Made by a program: the position numbers and the translations under genes
Shown here: positions 17,886-26,069 of the stretch, one piece after another
Numbering within the stretch: the first letter of the stretch is position 1
Layout of the letters: each line of letters begins with the position of its first letter
From: Sediminibacterium sp. Gen4
GTDB lineage: Bacteria > Bacteroidota > Bacteroidia > Chitinophagales > Chitinophagaceae
Direction of reading: 5' to 3'
Length of the DNA: 64,000 nt
Assembly: GCA_013391385.1 (NCBI GenBank)
Contig: JACBFI010000005.1
Coordinates: 121,832-185,831, forward strand
The notes under the pieces: generated by a model
What the model was told of the DNA's origin: nothing
Seen by the model: only the letters and a program-made list of their open reading frames with translations
Database searches by the model: none

Positions 17886-19619
17886 TTAGTTCGTGCGGAT
17901 GATTGCAGGGAAACCGCCGGGGAACATTTTCTCCTCCATTTCTTTTTGTCTGCGTGCTGCTACTCTCATGTCCACTGCGATATCTGTGATCAGACTGGTA
18001 AGGGTAACCAAACTGTTTTGTTTTTCGTTCTGCATGCGAATTTCAAATGTGCCCTTTATACTCTTACCATCAAAATTGTCTGAAGTACCGATAATGTCTT
18101 TGAAAGTTTCTTTAGCAGTTTTCATAGATTGATTATAATCTCCGCCATTACCATAAAATCCGCCAATTGTATTTGCTATATCGAAATAGAATACGGTTGA
18201 TTTTCCTTTGAATCTATTCAGTGTTTCGGTATTGATGACAGCTTGATTATTGCCAGACATATACTGTGTATACGTCAGTGAATCACTCGCGATAACCAAA
18301 TTTTTATCATCAGCCTGCATGTACATTCCCAATACTTTCATCAACTCCCCACTTTTGTAAGTGCTGCCATTTTTGGTGAAATAGCCCAGTTCGGTAGCTT
18401 TATCCATGAGCTTGGTAAAACTGGCTTTATCGCCAACAGGTGCATTCAGTATCATTTTACCCATTGGTTTTTTTACGGTCATTGCTTTTTCATCTTTTCT
18501 TTCCTGAGGTTCAGGCTGAGAAGAACCCAGATCAGATACTACAACTGCAATTTCTCCTTTCAATGATTTATACAAGTCCTGAACAGAGAATCCTGTTTTT
18601 TCCATCATGCCATTAACCAATCCTTCTACTTCCAATTGCTTCAAGAAACCACCAAAGATCTCCGGATTAAAGGAAGCCAACACGATGCCATTGATTTTAT
18701 CTGAAGGATATCTCTCAATCATAGATAGATTAACCGTAGGCCCAGCATATTCTTTTAGGATATTGCTTACCAATGGGTTGGTGAAAGTGTTGGATTTAGC
18801 AACAATTCTACCGTCCTCAAAACTCAGCGTAGAAGCTGAATAGTTGTCTTTCAGTAATTCCTCTACTTTCGGTAAAGAAACAGGTAACATGCTCATTGCA
18901 GACAATGAACTGTTTGAAGATGTGAATGCATAACCATCCGCTTTCTCTTTAAACATACCGGTAAATTCTTTTACACTCGCCATTGATGCATCTTTCGCCT
19001 GTGTATAGTAAGTCTTTACCTGCTCTTTCATTTCAGCTTCAACGTTCTTCTTTTCGGGAACTTTGAACTGCATGGTTACAGTATCATAACTAGGTTGCTG
19101 ACTAAAATTATAAATGGTTACGATTACGTTTTTCTCACTCCATGAAATAATGGTATTGTCTTCAGCTACTAAATAAGCATAATCTTTTTCCTTCACAATA
19201 TTCTTATTCTCGATCTGATCTTGTTTTTTCAACCATGCTTCAAATTTGGCAGCATCTGTCAATCCGCCCATCAGGTTCATAACGGTAGTACCACCTTCAG
19301 GTGTAGATGGATTGCCCTTTTGAGATACGAAGAAGAAGAACTGACTTTGCCAGTTCATACCGGCATTGGTTCTAAACTCATTCAATTTTTCTTTGTCCTT
19401 CGAATCAATAGAATCGTTCTTAAATACACGACTCAGTAGTGTATCGATACTGATGCCTCCTTTGGTGAGCTTGTCCTGCATAGCACCCGGATCTAAAACG
19501 ATCACGGCACTGGATGATTTAGGAATAAAGCGAGCCTCTTTTGGGCCACTACCTGAGCAGGAAGTAAATACCACCGCAATAACAATTACGGCTAAAACAG
19601 ATTGCAGAGCAGACTTCAT
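17886..19619 (-). CDS. DUF4836 family lipoprotein
   Basis: A 577-residue protein with a lipoprotein signal peptide (MKSALQSVLAVIVIAVVFTSC, Cys21), then ARFIPKSSSAVIVLDPGAM, the usual opening of the Bacteroidota DUF4836 family. The rest shows repeated alpha/beta segments with long hydrophilic helices and no catalytic motif I recognise. The family is widespread in Bacteroidota, predicted to sit in the outer membrane or periplasm, and lacks a known role. It is a stand-alone gene with a strong terminator behind it. Confidence 0.78.
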   Translation of the reverse strand: MKSALQSVLAVIVIAVVFTSCSGSGPKEARFIPKSSSAVIVLDPGAMQDKLTKGGISIDTLLSRVFKNDSIDSKDKEKLNEFRTNAGMNWQSQFFFFVSQKGNPSTPEGGTTVMNLMGGLTDAAKFEAWLKKQDQIENKNIVKEKDYAYLVAEDNTIISWSEKNVIVTIYNFSQQPSYDTVTMQFKVPEKKNVEAEMKEQVKTYYTQAKDASMASVKEFTGMFKEKADGYAFTSSNSSLSAMSMLPVSLPKVEELLKDNYSASTLSFEDGRIVAKSNTFTNPLVSNILKEYAGPTVNLSMIERYPSDKINGIVLASFNPEIFGGFLKQLEVEGLVNGMMEKTGFSVQDLYKSLKGEIAVVVSDLGSSQPEPQERKDEKAMTVKKPMGKMILNAPVGDKASFTKLMDKATELGYFTKNGSTYKSGELMKVLGMYMQADDKNLVIASDSLTYTQYMSGNNQAVINTETLNRFKGKSTVFYFDIANTIGGFYGNGGDYNQSMKTAKETFKDIIGTSDNFDGKSIKGTFEIRMQNEKQNSLVTLTSLITDIAVDMRVAARRQKEMEEKMFPGGFPAIIRTN

Positions 19620-19687
19620 ATGTATACATTAATGATTATAGTATACGAAGTTAAAGCCTACACAGTAATATTTACAGAAAACTGGTT

Positions 19688-22588
19688 TTACCTCATAATA
19701 GCTCCATAAATGGCTTCCTGTATGTTTGGACGCACATTCAAGCGTCCTAACTTATTGCCATTTCGGCTAGGATTTACCCGGTTGGAGAGAAAAATATAGA
19801 TCAGTTGCTGCGACGGATCTACCCAAACGCAGGTTCCTGTAAAACCGGTATGACCAAAAGTAGCAGGGGAAACACTCAGGGATGGATAAGGTTCTTTCCG
19901 GGTGGCATTGTCTTTTTCGGGTTTATCAAAACCCAATCCACGACGACTGATCTCACTTTGATAGGCAGTGAATTTGTCGATCGTAGCTTTATTCAACAAA
20001 CGAATTCCATTCAACTCTCCTCCATTGAGTAATAATTGGTACAGTTTTGCCAGGTCGTATGCATTACTGAATAGACCTGCATGTCCGGCAACACCTCCAA
20101 ACATGGCAGCACCTTCATCGTGTACATCACCATGCATTTGTTGTTTGCGAAAATGAGTTTCTACTTCTGTAGGTACCAATACACTTAATGGCATCGACTC
20201 TCTGGGTTTGTACATGGTAGAAGTCATGCCCAAGGGCTCATAAAAAGTTTTGCGTACATAATTGTCTAAACTCATTCCACTCACTGCTTCAATGATTTGA
20301 CCTAAAAAAATAAAATCATTATCACTATACACATACTTACCTTGTTCGGTGAGTTTACTGGATAAGATCCTACTGAACATAGTATCTCTCCAATCATTGC
20401 GTAAGTATACATTTTCTGCAACGCGATAAGAATATTGTGCTGTGGGTGTTTGGGTGAAATATTGCGGGAATGGAATTCCGGTTGCCGTATCAATCACTTC
20501 ACGATAAAAGGGAATAAATGGATTCAATCCGGCCTGATGTAGTAAAATGTCCACCAATTTTAAAGGCGCTTTATCAGTGCCTTTTGTCCAACTGAGGTAA
20601 TCACCTAAAGTTTTATTGAGATCAATTTTTCCTTCTTCATACAATTTCATGATACCCATGGTAGTCGATGAAATTTTTGTAACGGATGCCAGGTCAAATA
20701 CCATGTCATTATTCATGGGTATCGTACGATCGGTATTGGTATAACCAAATGCCTGATGATATACCACTTTTCCGTTTTTAGCCGCCAGCACTACCATTCC
20801 AGGAGCAGCGCCACTATCGATGGCGGCTTTAGCAATGGCTTCAATTTGTTGCAGTGTTTCACCTTGCATACCTACTGTTTCAGGTTTGGCAAGGGGGAGT
20901 ATATTGTCATAAACAATACCATCTCCGAAACGAAATCCTTCACAAACAGTTACCGGTAATTTTCCTTTGGCATTGATTTTCCCCATCAACAGATCAGCAG
21001 CAGCTTGTTGAGTGATCTCATCATCTTCATAACAAACAACCAGGTTGTTGCTATTACAGATATATTGAACTGCATAAGGGTTTCCAAAAGCAAATGTGAT
21101 CGTATTGTTTCCTTGTAACTTGTTCAATAAATCAAGACTGTTTTTGCTCAAGCCAAATTGATTGGCAGGTCTGCGATTGTAATTATGGAATCCTACCACA
21201 ACTGCGTCATAATTCTTGAGTTGTTCAAGAATGCTGTTAACTTTTGTAATGGTATCCTTGTTTTCAAAAAAGAAGAGATCGGCGTTGAATGCTTGCTGTA
21301 CGCGTGTTGCAAAAGCATTGGTTTTGTTGATACCGATACCCACAAAAGCAACTTTAGTAGCCTTAAGTGGCAATAGGTTATCATTGCTTTTGCGAAGCAA
21401 AGTCAATGCATTGGCAGCTAATAATTTTTTGATTTCATTGGTTTTGGCATTGAGGTCTTCTGCTAAATTTTCAGTATTGATCACTTGTTTTTTATGTAAT
21501 CCAAGATGATATTTTGCCAATAATACTTTTTTAACCCTTGCATTCAGATCATCCCAAGTAAGTTTTCCTTCTTTAATCGCTTGTCTTACTTTTTGGATAC
21601 TTCCGGGGATATCTCCGGGTAAACAAAGCATATCGTTACCTGCTATCAACGACATAACAGATGCATCTCCTTTGGGAAAAAATTTCGCAACACCCTGCAT
21701 TTCCAGTGCATCTGTAAAAGAAATACCTTGATAACCCAATTCATTACGTAGCAGGTCTGTTACATTTTTTGCGGATAAAGAAGTGGGAAGATTCGTGGTT
21801 GTATCAATAGAAGGGATGGCTAAATGTGCAATCATCATACTACCTACCCCCGCTTTGATCAATTCGCGAAATGGATATAATTCCAACTCATCCAATTGCG
21901 CACGTGTTTTATTGATCACAGGTAGATCATAGTGAGAGTCTACGCTAACATCGCCATGTCCAGGAAAATGTTTGGCACAAGCCATCACACCCACATCCTG
22001 CATGCCTTTCATGTATTGTACACCAAAGAGTGCTACTTTGTATTTGTCTTCACCAAAACTCCTGTCATTGATCACAGGATTCATGGGATTGTTATTGATA
22101 TCAATATCCGGAGCATAATTCACATGGATGCCTATTCTTTTACATTGTTCACCCACCGCTAATCCGAATTGATAAATCAGTTTTGCATCCGGAACTGCGC
22201 CCATCATGAGCTGACGCGGAAAATTGATCACACTGTCTAAGCGCATACCCAATCCCCACTCGCCATCAATCGCAATCATCAAAGGCGTTTTAGCGATCTT
22301 CTGGTACTCATTCGTAAGATTGGCTTGGCGAACAGGTCCGCCTTGGAAAAAACATAGACCACCTACATTGTATTTTTTGATGAGGTCGGTCACTTCTTTC
22401 ACATGATCGGCTCCGAGATTACTATGTGCACGAATGATCATCAACTGAGCGATACGTTGGTCTTTCGATAATTTGCGGAATTGTTTGCGTACCCATTTAT
22501 CAGCTTCCGGGGTATGCTCATAAAATTGTTGAGCAGTGATGCTTGTGAAAATCAATGCAGAAAGGCAGAACAGAAAAAGTTTTTTCAT
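19688..22588 (-). CDS. glycoside hydrolase family 3 - serine beta-lactamase-like fusion protein
   Basis: A 966-residue secreted protein (signal peptide MKKLFLFCLSALIFTSITAQ). Residues ~35-370 form a NagZ-like GH3 domain with KHFPGHGD (~205), DSHYDLP, the loop carrying the acid/base His, and the likely nucleophile Asp in SFTDALEMQGV. Residues ~375-570 are a GH3 C-terminal-like domain. The last ~380 residues are a class C beta-lactamase/DD-peptidase-type fold with SVTK (~633), YSDN (~754) and HTG (~912). The pairing suggests cleavage of N-acetylglucosaminyl peptidoglycan fragments together with peptide or ester hydrolysis on the same muropeptides. ATG 22588 starts the signal peptide; the frame extends seven codons upstream. 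Confidence 0.9.
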   Translation of the reverse strand: MKKLFLFCLSALIFTSITAQQFYEHTPEADKWVRKQFRKLSKDQRIAQLMIIRAHSNLGADHVKEVTDLIKKYNVGGLCFFQGGPVRQANLTNEYQKIAKTPLMIAIDGEWGLGMRLDSVINFPRQLMMGAVPDAKLIYQFGLAVGEQCKRIGIHVNYAPDIDINNNPMNPVINDRSFGEDKYKVALFGVQYMKGMQDVGVMACAKHFPGHGDVSVDSHYDLPVINKTRAQLDELELYPFRELIKAGVGSMMIAHLAIPSIDTTTNLPTSLSAKNVTDLLRNELGYQGISFTDALEMQGVAKFFPKGDASVMSLIAGNDMLCLPGDIPGSIQKVRQAIKEGKLTWDDLNARVKKVLLAKYHLGLHKKQVINTENLAEDLNAKTNEIKKLLAANALTLLRKSNDNLLPLKATKVAFVGIGINKTNAFATRVQQAFNADLFFFENKDTITKVNSILEQLKNYDAVVVGFHNYNRRPANQFGLSKNSLDLLNKLQGNNTITFAFGNPYAVQYICNSNNLVVCYEDDEITQQAAADLLMGKINAKGKLPVTVCEGFRFGDGIVYDNILPLAKPETVGMQGETLQQIEAIAKAAIDSGAAPGMVVLAAKNGKVVYHQAFGYTNTDRTIPMNNDMVFDLASVTKISSTTMGIMKLYEEGKIDLNKTLGDYLSWTKGTDKAPLKLVDILLHQAGLNPFIPFYREVIDTATGIPFPQYFTQTPTAQYSYRVAENVYLRNDWRDTMFSRILSSKLTEQGKYVYSDNDFIFLGQIIEAVSGMSLDNYVRKTFYEPLGMTSTMYKPRESMPLSVLVPTEVETHFRKQQMHGDVHDEGAAMFGGVAGHAGLFSNAYDLAKLYQLLLNGGELNGIRLLNKATIDKFTAYQSEISRRGLGFDKPEKDNATRKEPYPSLSVSPATFGHTGFTGTCVWVDPSQQLIYIFLSNRVNPSRNGNKLGRLNVRPNIQEAIYGAIMR

Positions 22589-22675
22589 ATGGTGAGGTTC
22601 TGGGCACAAGTTAAGGATTCTACTTTATTTGCGGTTTTTTGCGGGTTTTAAAAATGTTCTAAATGATGCTGCATA

Positions 22676-22706
22676 AAAAACCCGCAGCTGCTGACTGCGG
22701 GTTTTT
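22676..22706 (-). terminator. terminator hairpin downstream of the DUF5606 gene
   Basis: Arms 22676-22687 and 22695-22706 pair perfectly over 12 bp (GC-rich core, A5/T5 ends) around a 7-nt loop, 18 bp past the DUF5606 stop on the minus strand. Confidence 0.85.
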
Positions 22707-22723
22707 AAAGCGGTTGGAAACCA

Positions 22724-23134
22724 TTATGCTTCACCTTCTTCTGTTTCTTCTTCAGATAATTTGAGTTCTACCTGATTGGCTTTCAAGATATTGAACCATT
22801 TCACCATCTTTTTCATGTCACTGGCATATACACGATCAAAATCCATATCAGCATATACTTTTTCAAAATAAGTCTTCACTGCTTTTGCATCATTTTCTGC
22901 CGGTAATTTTTCTTTGCTTTTTTCCATCGCCTGAAATACCTCTACGAGATTTACGTTTTCGCGTACGGTATATACTTCAATGCTTTCCAGATGAGAAAAA
23001 TTATGCACGCGACTGCTGACAAATTTGGTGGTTTTATCATCGAGTGAACGCACGATAGCTCCATCAGTCTTGCTTCCAAGCATTTCAAACAATCCGGGAA
23101 GTCCGGTAATAGATATCAATTTACTATACTCCAT
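22724..23134 (-). CDS. DUF5606 family protein
   Basis: A 136-residue cytosolic protein beginning MEYSKLISITGLPGLFEMLG, followed by DGAIVRSLDDKTTKFVSSR, which is the N-terminal pattern of the Bacteroidota DUF5606 family (small beta-barrel like region). The middle is helical with VYADMDFDRVYASDMKKMVKWF, and the tail is very acidic (EEETEEGEA). Role unknown. I chose ATG 23134 because the family starts here; the upstream extension to 23233 shows no conservation pattern and a cysteine-rich, unlikely composition. Confidence 0.8.
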   Translation of the reverse strand: MEYSKLISITGLPGLFEMLGSKTDGAIVRSLDDKTTKFVSSRVHNFSHLESIEVYTVRENVNLVEVFQAMEKSKEKLPAENDAKAVKTYFEKVYADMDFDRVYASDMKKMVKWFNILKANQVELKLSEEETEEGEA

Positions 23135-23418
23135 ATACAAAATGTTAGGGCTGCAAAGTAAGGGAAAAAGCATCAGAGTTGGCAGGTCTATACAACTAAG
23201 TTCTCTTGAACGAATACCTGTAAAAATCATCACGCATAATCGAAGATATCAGCGCCAATGGTTGTATTCATCGACAGGTGGTTATAACTTGTGATGAGTG
23301 AAGCACTGCGAAGCCCATATTTTTTGTCTTCCTGAAATGACTTACCCCATTTTTCATCAGAAAATTCTTTAACAAATCATATTATTATTAATCCCCCTGC
23401 AGAGGTACTGATCCATGT

Positions 23419-23916
23419 ATGAAAAGAAAAGATTTTTTAAAGACTTTATCATTTGGAACCGCTGTATTGTATGCGCCTTCCGGACTGGTGGCACAAACAG
23501 AAAAAGTTGCGCCCTTGGATAAGTTATTGGTTCAAGAATTTGTGGGAGCGGGACATAATAACCTTGATAAAGTAAAAAAACTCTATGAAGAGCAGCCTGC
23601 GCTGGTGTATGCAGCACATGATTTGGGAGGTGGTGATTTTGAAACAGCCATAGAAGGAGCCGGTCATGTGGGTAATAAAGAAATCGCTCAATTTTTGATC
23701 GAAAAAGGAGCCAGAACCAATTTGTTTGTATTGACCATGTTGGGCAAAACGGAAATAGTGAAAGGCTTTATAGAAGCTTTCCCTGCTTATTTAACAGCTC
23801 GTGGACCTCATGGATTCACGCTGCTGCATCATGCACAAAGAGGAGGAGAAGATGCCAAAGCGTTATTGGAATATTTAAAAATGAAAGGACTAAAAGAAAC
23901 AAGATCTAAGCTATAA
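23419..23916 (+). CDS. ankyrin-repeat protein with Tat-like signal
   Basis: A 165-residue protein. The N-terminus MKRKDFLKTLSFGTAVLYAP looks like the short export signals of Bacteroidota proteins (basic start, FLK and a hydrophobic stretch, ending VAQ). From residue ~40 there are about three ankyrin-like repeats: NNLDKVKKLYEEQPALVYAA, GNKEIAQFLIEKGARTN and GKTEIVKGFIEAFPAYL, then GPHGFTLLHHAQRGG. It likely mediates protein contacts in the periplasm. It starts a run of three small plus-strand genes. Confidence 0.82.
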   Translation: MKRKDFLKTLSFGTAVLYAPSGLVAQTEKVAPLDKLLVQEFVGAGHNNLDKVKKLYEEQPALVYAAHDLGGGDFETAIEGAGHVGNKEIAQFLIEKGARTNLFVLTMLGKTEIVKGFIEAFPAYLTARGPHGFTLLHHAQRGGEDAKALLEYLKMKGLKETRSKL

Positions 23917-23942
23917 TACTTAACCCCCTAAAACAGATATTT

Positions 23943-24329
23943 ATGGAACATGCGATCAGTTGGTTTGAAATTCCGGTAATGGATATCAACCGCGCACAAC
24001 AGTTTTATGAAACGATTTTTGATTTTAAAATGATTCCATTGGATCTGCCCAATATCAAAATGCGCATGTTTCCGGTAGACAATAGTGTTGCAGTAGGTGG
24101 CGCACTTTGCGATAGTGGCGGCTTTCATAAAGTATCTGCAACAGATGGTCCATTGGTGTATCTAAATGGCAATCCGGATCTTCAGATCATCTTAGATAGA
24201 GTAGAAGCTGCAGGTGGAAAGATCATCGTTCCAAAAACAGAAATATCTCCTGAATATGGCTTCATGGCTGTGTTCATTGATTCTGAAGGAAACCGTGTTG
24301 CCTTACATAGCATTCCTCAAACATTTTAA
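23943..24329 (+). CDS. VOC/glyoxalase family protein
   Basis: A 128-residue single-module vicinal-oxygen-chelate protein: HAISWFEIPVMDINRAQQFY at the N-terminus, DGPLVYLNGNPDLQIILDRV in the centre, and FMAVFIDSEGNRVALHS at the C-terminus, the usual beta-alpha-beta-beta-beta order. His3 and the Glu of DSEGN are possible metal ligands. Members include glyoxalases, dioxygenases and resistance proteins, and the exact reaction is not predictable. It follows the ankyrin gene by 26 bp and precedes dinB by 24 bp, so an operon is likely. Confidence 0.85.
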   Translation: MEHAISWFEIPVMDINRAQQFYETIFDFKMIPLDLPNIKMRMFPVDNSVAVGGALCDSGGFHKVSATDGPLVYLNGNPDLQIILDRVEAAGGKIIVPKTEISPEYGFMAVFIDSEGNRVALHSIPQTF

Positions 24330-24353
24330 TGCTTATCATATAAAACTAAACAC

Positions 24354-24896
24354 ATGAAAAAAACTATCATGATCAGTTGTATACTGATCTTTTTTTGTAG
24401 CACTGTTGGTATTGCACAAACAGTAGCTCCCGATTCTGTAAAAGCACAGTTGATCAAAGACTGGGAAAGAGCCAAAACATATACCGCTGAATACCTCGCT
24501 GCCATGCCGGCTGATAAATACACAGCTAAACCCGTAGAAGGTATCAGAAGTTTTGCAGAACAAATGTTGCATCTGGCACAGGGTAGTATTGGACTGTCTG
24601 CCAACGGTACCGGTAAAACCCGAATTTTTCCGGGGTACAATATGGAAAAATCAGCGACTGCTCAAAGTAAAGACTCGGTAAGTTATTATGTAAATGCAAG
24701 TTATGATTTTGCGATTGATGGTATCAAAGCCATGGATGCCAATCAACTGGGAGAATTGGTGAAGCGAGGTAATCTCAATGAATCCAGACTTAGCTGGATC
24801 ATGAAAGGTTTTGAACACCAAACCCATCATCGCGGACAGTGTACTATTTATATTCGATTACAAGGAGTGACACCGCCGAATGAAAAACTTTTTTAA
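24354..24896 (+). CDS. secreted DinB-family protein
   Basis: A 180-residue protein with an export signal (MKKTIMISCILIFFCSTVGIAQ) and a four-helix DinB fold. The three expected metal ligands are visible: His73 (EQMLHLAQ), then His155 and His159 in FEHQTHHRGQ. DinB/YfiT-like proteins are metal-dependent thiol or damage-response enzymes; an exported version is common in Chitinophagaceae. Its last 144 bp (24753-24896, from Glu134 to the stop) occur again at 25638-25781 behind the hicAB pair. Confidence 0.85.
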   Translation: MKKTIMISCILIFFCSTVGIAQTVAPDSVKAQLIKDWERAKTYTAEYLAAMPADKYTAKPVEGIRSFAEQMLHLAQGSIGLSANGTGKTRIFPGYNMEKSATAQSKDSVSYYVNASYDFAIDGIKAMDANQLGELVKRGNLNESRLSWIMKGFEHQTHHRGQCTIYIRLQGVTPPNEKLF

Positions 24897-24898
24897 GA

Positions 24899-24932
24899 TT
24901 TGAGTAAGTAACGTTTTTGTTACCTATATTTG
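24899..24932 (+). promoter_or_regulatory. candidate hicAB promoter with operator-like inverted repeat
   Basis: TATATTTG (24925-24932) is an exact TAnnTTTG element with TTTG at 24899-24902 about 22 bp upstream. GTAAC (24908-24912) and GTTAC (24919-24923) form an inverted repeat within the spacer, right against the -7 element, where HicB or the HicAB complex could bind to autoregulate. Confidence 0.5.
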
Positions 24933-24976
24933 ATCTACAATATCAGAAAGAATAGGCTGCACAAAATATGCAGTCA

Positions 24977-25159
24977 ATGAAAATCAGGGAATTACTTCAA
25001 AAACTAAAAGAAGATGGATGGGTGAAGAAAGAACAGAAGGGGAGTCATCTTCAGCTTGTGCATCCGAATAAAAAAGGTAAAGTAACGGTTCCAATACATG
25101 GTGGCGATATTCCTAAAGGCACGTTAAATGCTATACTGAAACAAGCAGGGTTAAAATAA
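24977..25159 (+). CDS. hicA: HicA-type mRNA interferase toxin
   Basis: A 60-residue protein with the full HicA double-stranded-RNA-binding-like fold: MKIRELLQKLKEDGWVKKEQ, then KGSHLQLVHP with the catalytic His24, KVTVPIHGGDIPKGTLNAIL and a terminal KQAGL. HicA cleaves mRNA when not held by HicB. I chose ATG 24977, the family's usual start; ATG 24968 would add three residues. The toxin precedes the antitoxin, the usual hicAB order. The gene lies between two copies of the dinB 3' end. Confidence 0.92.
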   Translation: MKIRELLQKLKEDGWVKKEQKGSHLQLVHPNKKGKVTVPIHGGDIPKGTLNAILKQAGLK

Positions 25160-25200
25160 TTTCCTAAGATCAACTCTATTAACTGATAATTGAATCAATT

Positions 25201-25593
25201 ATGCGTAAGCTAAAAAAACTACCATTAATTCTCGAAAAAGATCGTAACAAAATATGGGGTCGAGTAACTGTTGGTAATCATCTTATTGTTGACCATGCCA
25301 ATAATGTGACATTACTGGAAAAAAAGCTAAAAAAAGCGTTGAAAGATTTTGAAAAAATAGATGATGTTGAATTTGAATATAGTTATGATTTAACCATGTT
25401 CTTTGAGCAGTTTAATTTTCTTAACCAATCTAAAATTGCAGCATTGGCAGGAATTAATTCGAGTTTAATAAGACAATACTCATCAGGACATAAACAACCA
25501 TCCAATGAACAGGTGGTAAAAATTGAGGCTGCTATCAAAACGATTGCTGGGCAATTAAAAGAGGTTCGGTTGTCGACAAAATCTTATCTCTAA
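25201..25593 (+). CDS. hicB: HicB-type antitoxin with C-terminal HTH
   Basis: A 130-residue protein. The N-terminal half (LPLILEKDRNKIWGRVTVGN to ~60) is the degraded RNase H-like HicB fold that blocks HicA. Residues ~77-120 are an XRE-like helix-turn-helix, NQSKIAALAGINSSLIRQYS followed by SGHKQPSNEQVVKIEAAI, which fits operator binding. It starts 41 bp after hicA. Gene order and both domains support a working type II toxin-antitoxin pair. Confidence 0.88.
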   Translation: MRKLKKLPLILEKDRNKIWGRVTVGNHLIVDHANNVTLLEKKLKKALKDFEKIDDVEFEYSYDLTMFFEQFNFLNQSKIAALAGINSSLIRQYSSGHKQPSNEQVVKIEAAIKTIAGQLKEVRLSTKSYL

Positions 25594-25610
25594 TGGATTG
25601 TTTGAATTAA

Positions 25611-25641
25611 GCCACAGATTCATCCGCCAAGGCGGGTGAAT
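25611..25641 (+). repeat. truncated copy of a hairpin repeat at the hicAB/dinB-fragment junction
   Basis: GCCACAGATTCATC followed by CGCCAAGGCGGGTGAAT is the left arm and loop of the same hairpin element seen intact at 26015-26056. The right arm is cut after GGTGAAT, exactly where the dinB fragment begins (GAATTGG), so the two sequences share a GAAT microhomology at the joint. Confidence 0.65.
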
Positions 25642-25781
25642 TGGTTAAACGTGGTAATTTTAATGAATCCAGACTTAGCTGGATCATGAAAGGTTTTGAA
25701 CACCAAACCCATCATCGCGGACAGTGTACTATTTATATTCGATTACAAGGAGTGACACCGCCGAATGAAAAATTATTTTAG
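25638..25781 (+). pseudogene. duplicated 3' fragment of dinB
   Basis: These 144 bp repeat the last 47 codons and stop of the dinB gene (24753-24896). I count 136 of 144 identical positions. The middle 111 bp are identical; five differences fall in the first 24 bp and three in the last 9 bp. All but one of the affected codons are synonymous (Leu to Phe is the exception), so the fragment diverged while coding before being cut. It has no start codon or N-terminal part and is probably not expressed as a protein. Confidence 0.85.
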
Positions 25782-25793
25782 TATTTTAGAGTT

Positions 25794-26000
25794 ATGAGCA
25801 GAAAGTTAATTATTCGCCTTTCTTTTGCAGTGATAATTGCATTAGTGATTGTGATTTTCTATCTGATGTCTAAAACAGATCGAGGTGAGTGGGTTTTTGC
25901 TATTATCCTTACTCTATTTATGGGAGAAGCGTATCTGTTAATCCCTAAAAAATGGTTTGCGAGATTTAAAAGAAAAGAAAAGAATCCGTTGATTGATTAA
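25794..26000 (+). CDS. small two-helix membrane protein
   Basis: A 68-residue protein with two hydrophobic helices (about 6-26 and 32-50) joined by the short polar turn KTDRGEW, then a basic cytosolic tail (KKWFARFKRKEK). No family is recognised. It follows the dinB fragment by 12 bp and precedes a hairpin repeat, so before the hicAB event it probably sat directly behind an intact dinB gene. Confidence 0.55.
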   Translation: MSRKLIIRLSFAVIIALVIVIFYLMSKTDRGEWVFAIILTLFMGEAYLLIPKKWFARFKRKEKNPLID

Positions 26001-26014
26001 GTATCTATATATAA

Positions 26015-26056
26015 TAGCCACAGATTCATCAGCCAAGGTTGACGAATCTGTGGCTA
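26015..26056 (+). terminator. hairpin repeat element / bidirectional terminator
   Basis: Left arm GCCACAGATTCATC (26017-26030) pairs with GACGAATCTGTGGC (26041-26054) with one mismatch, plus two further A/T pairs outside. It lies between the small membrane-protein gene (+) and the convergent amidohydrolase gene (-). A truncated relative lies at 25611-25641. Confidence 0.7.
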
Positions 26057-26069
26057 ATTCTTTTCTTTA

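Noticed and set aside
22589-22609. Upstream start adding seven residues to the GH3 fusion protein
   Set aside because: It would place MCPEPHH before a complete signal peptide.
25638-25781. A working second DinB gene behind hicAB
   Set aside because: Only 47 C-terminal codons are present, with no start codon and only part of the metal-binding residues.
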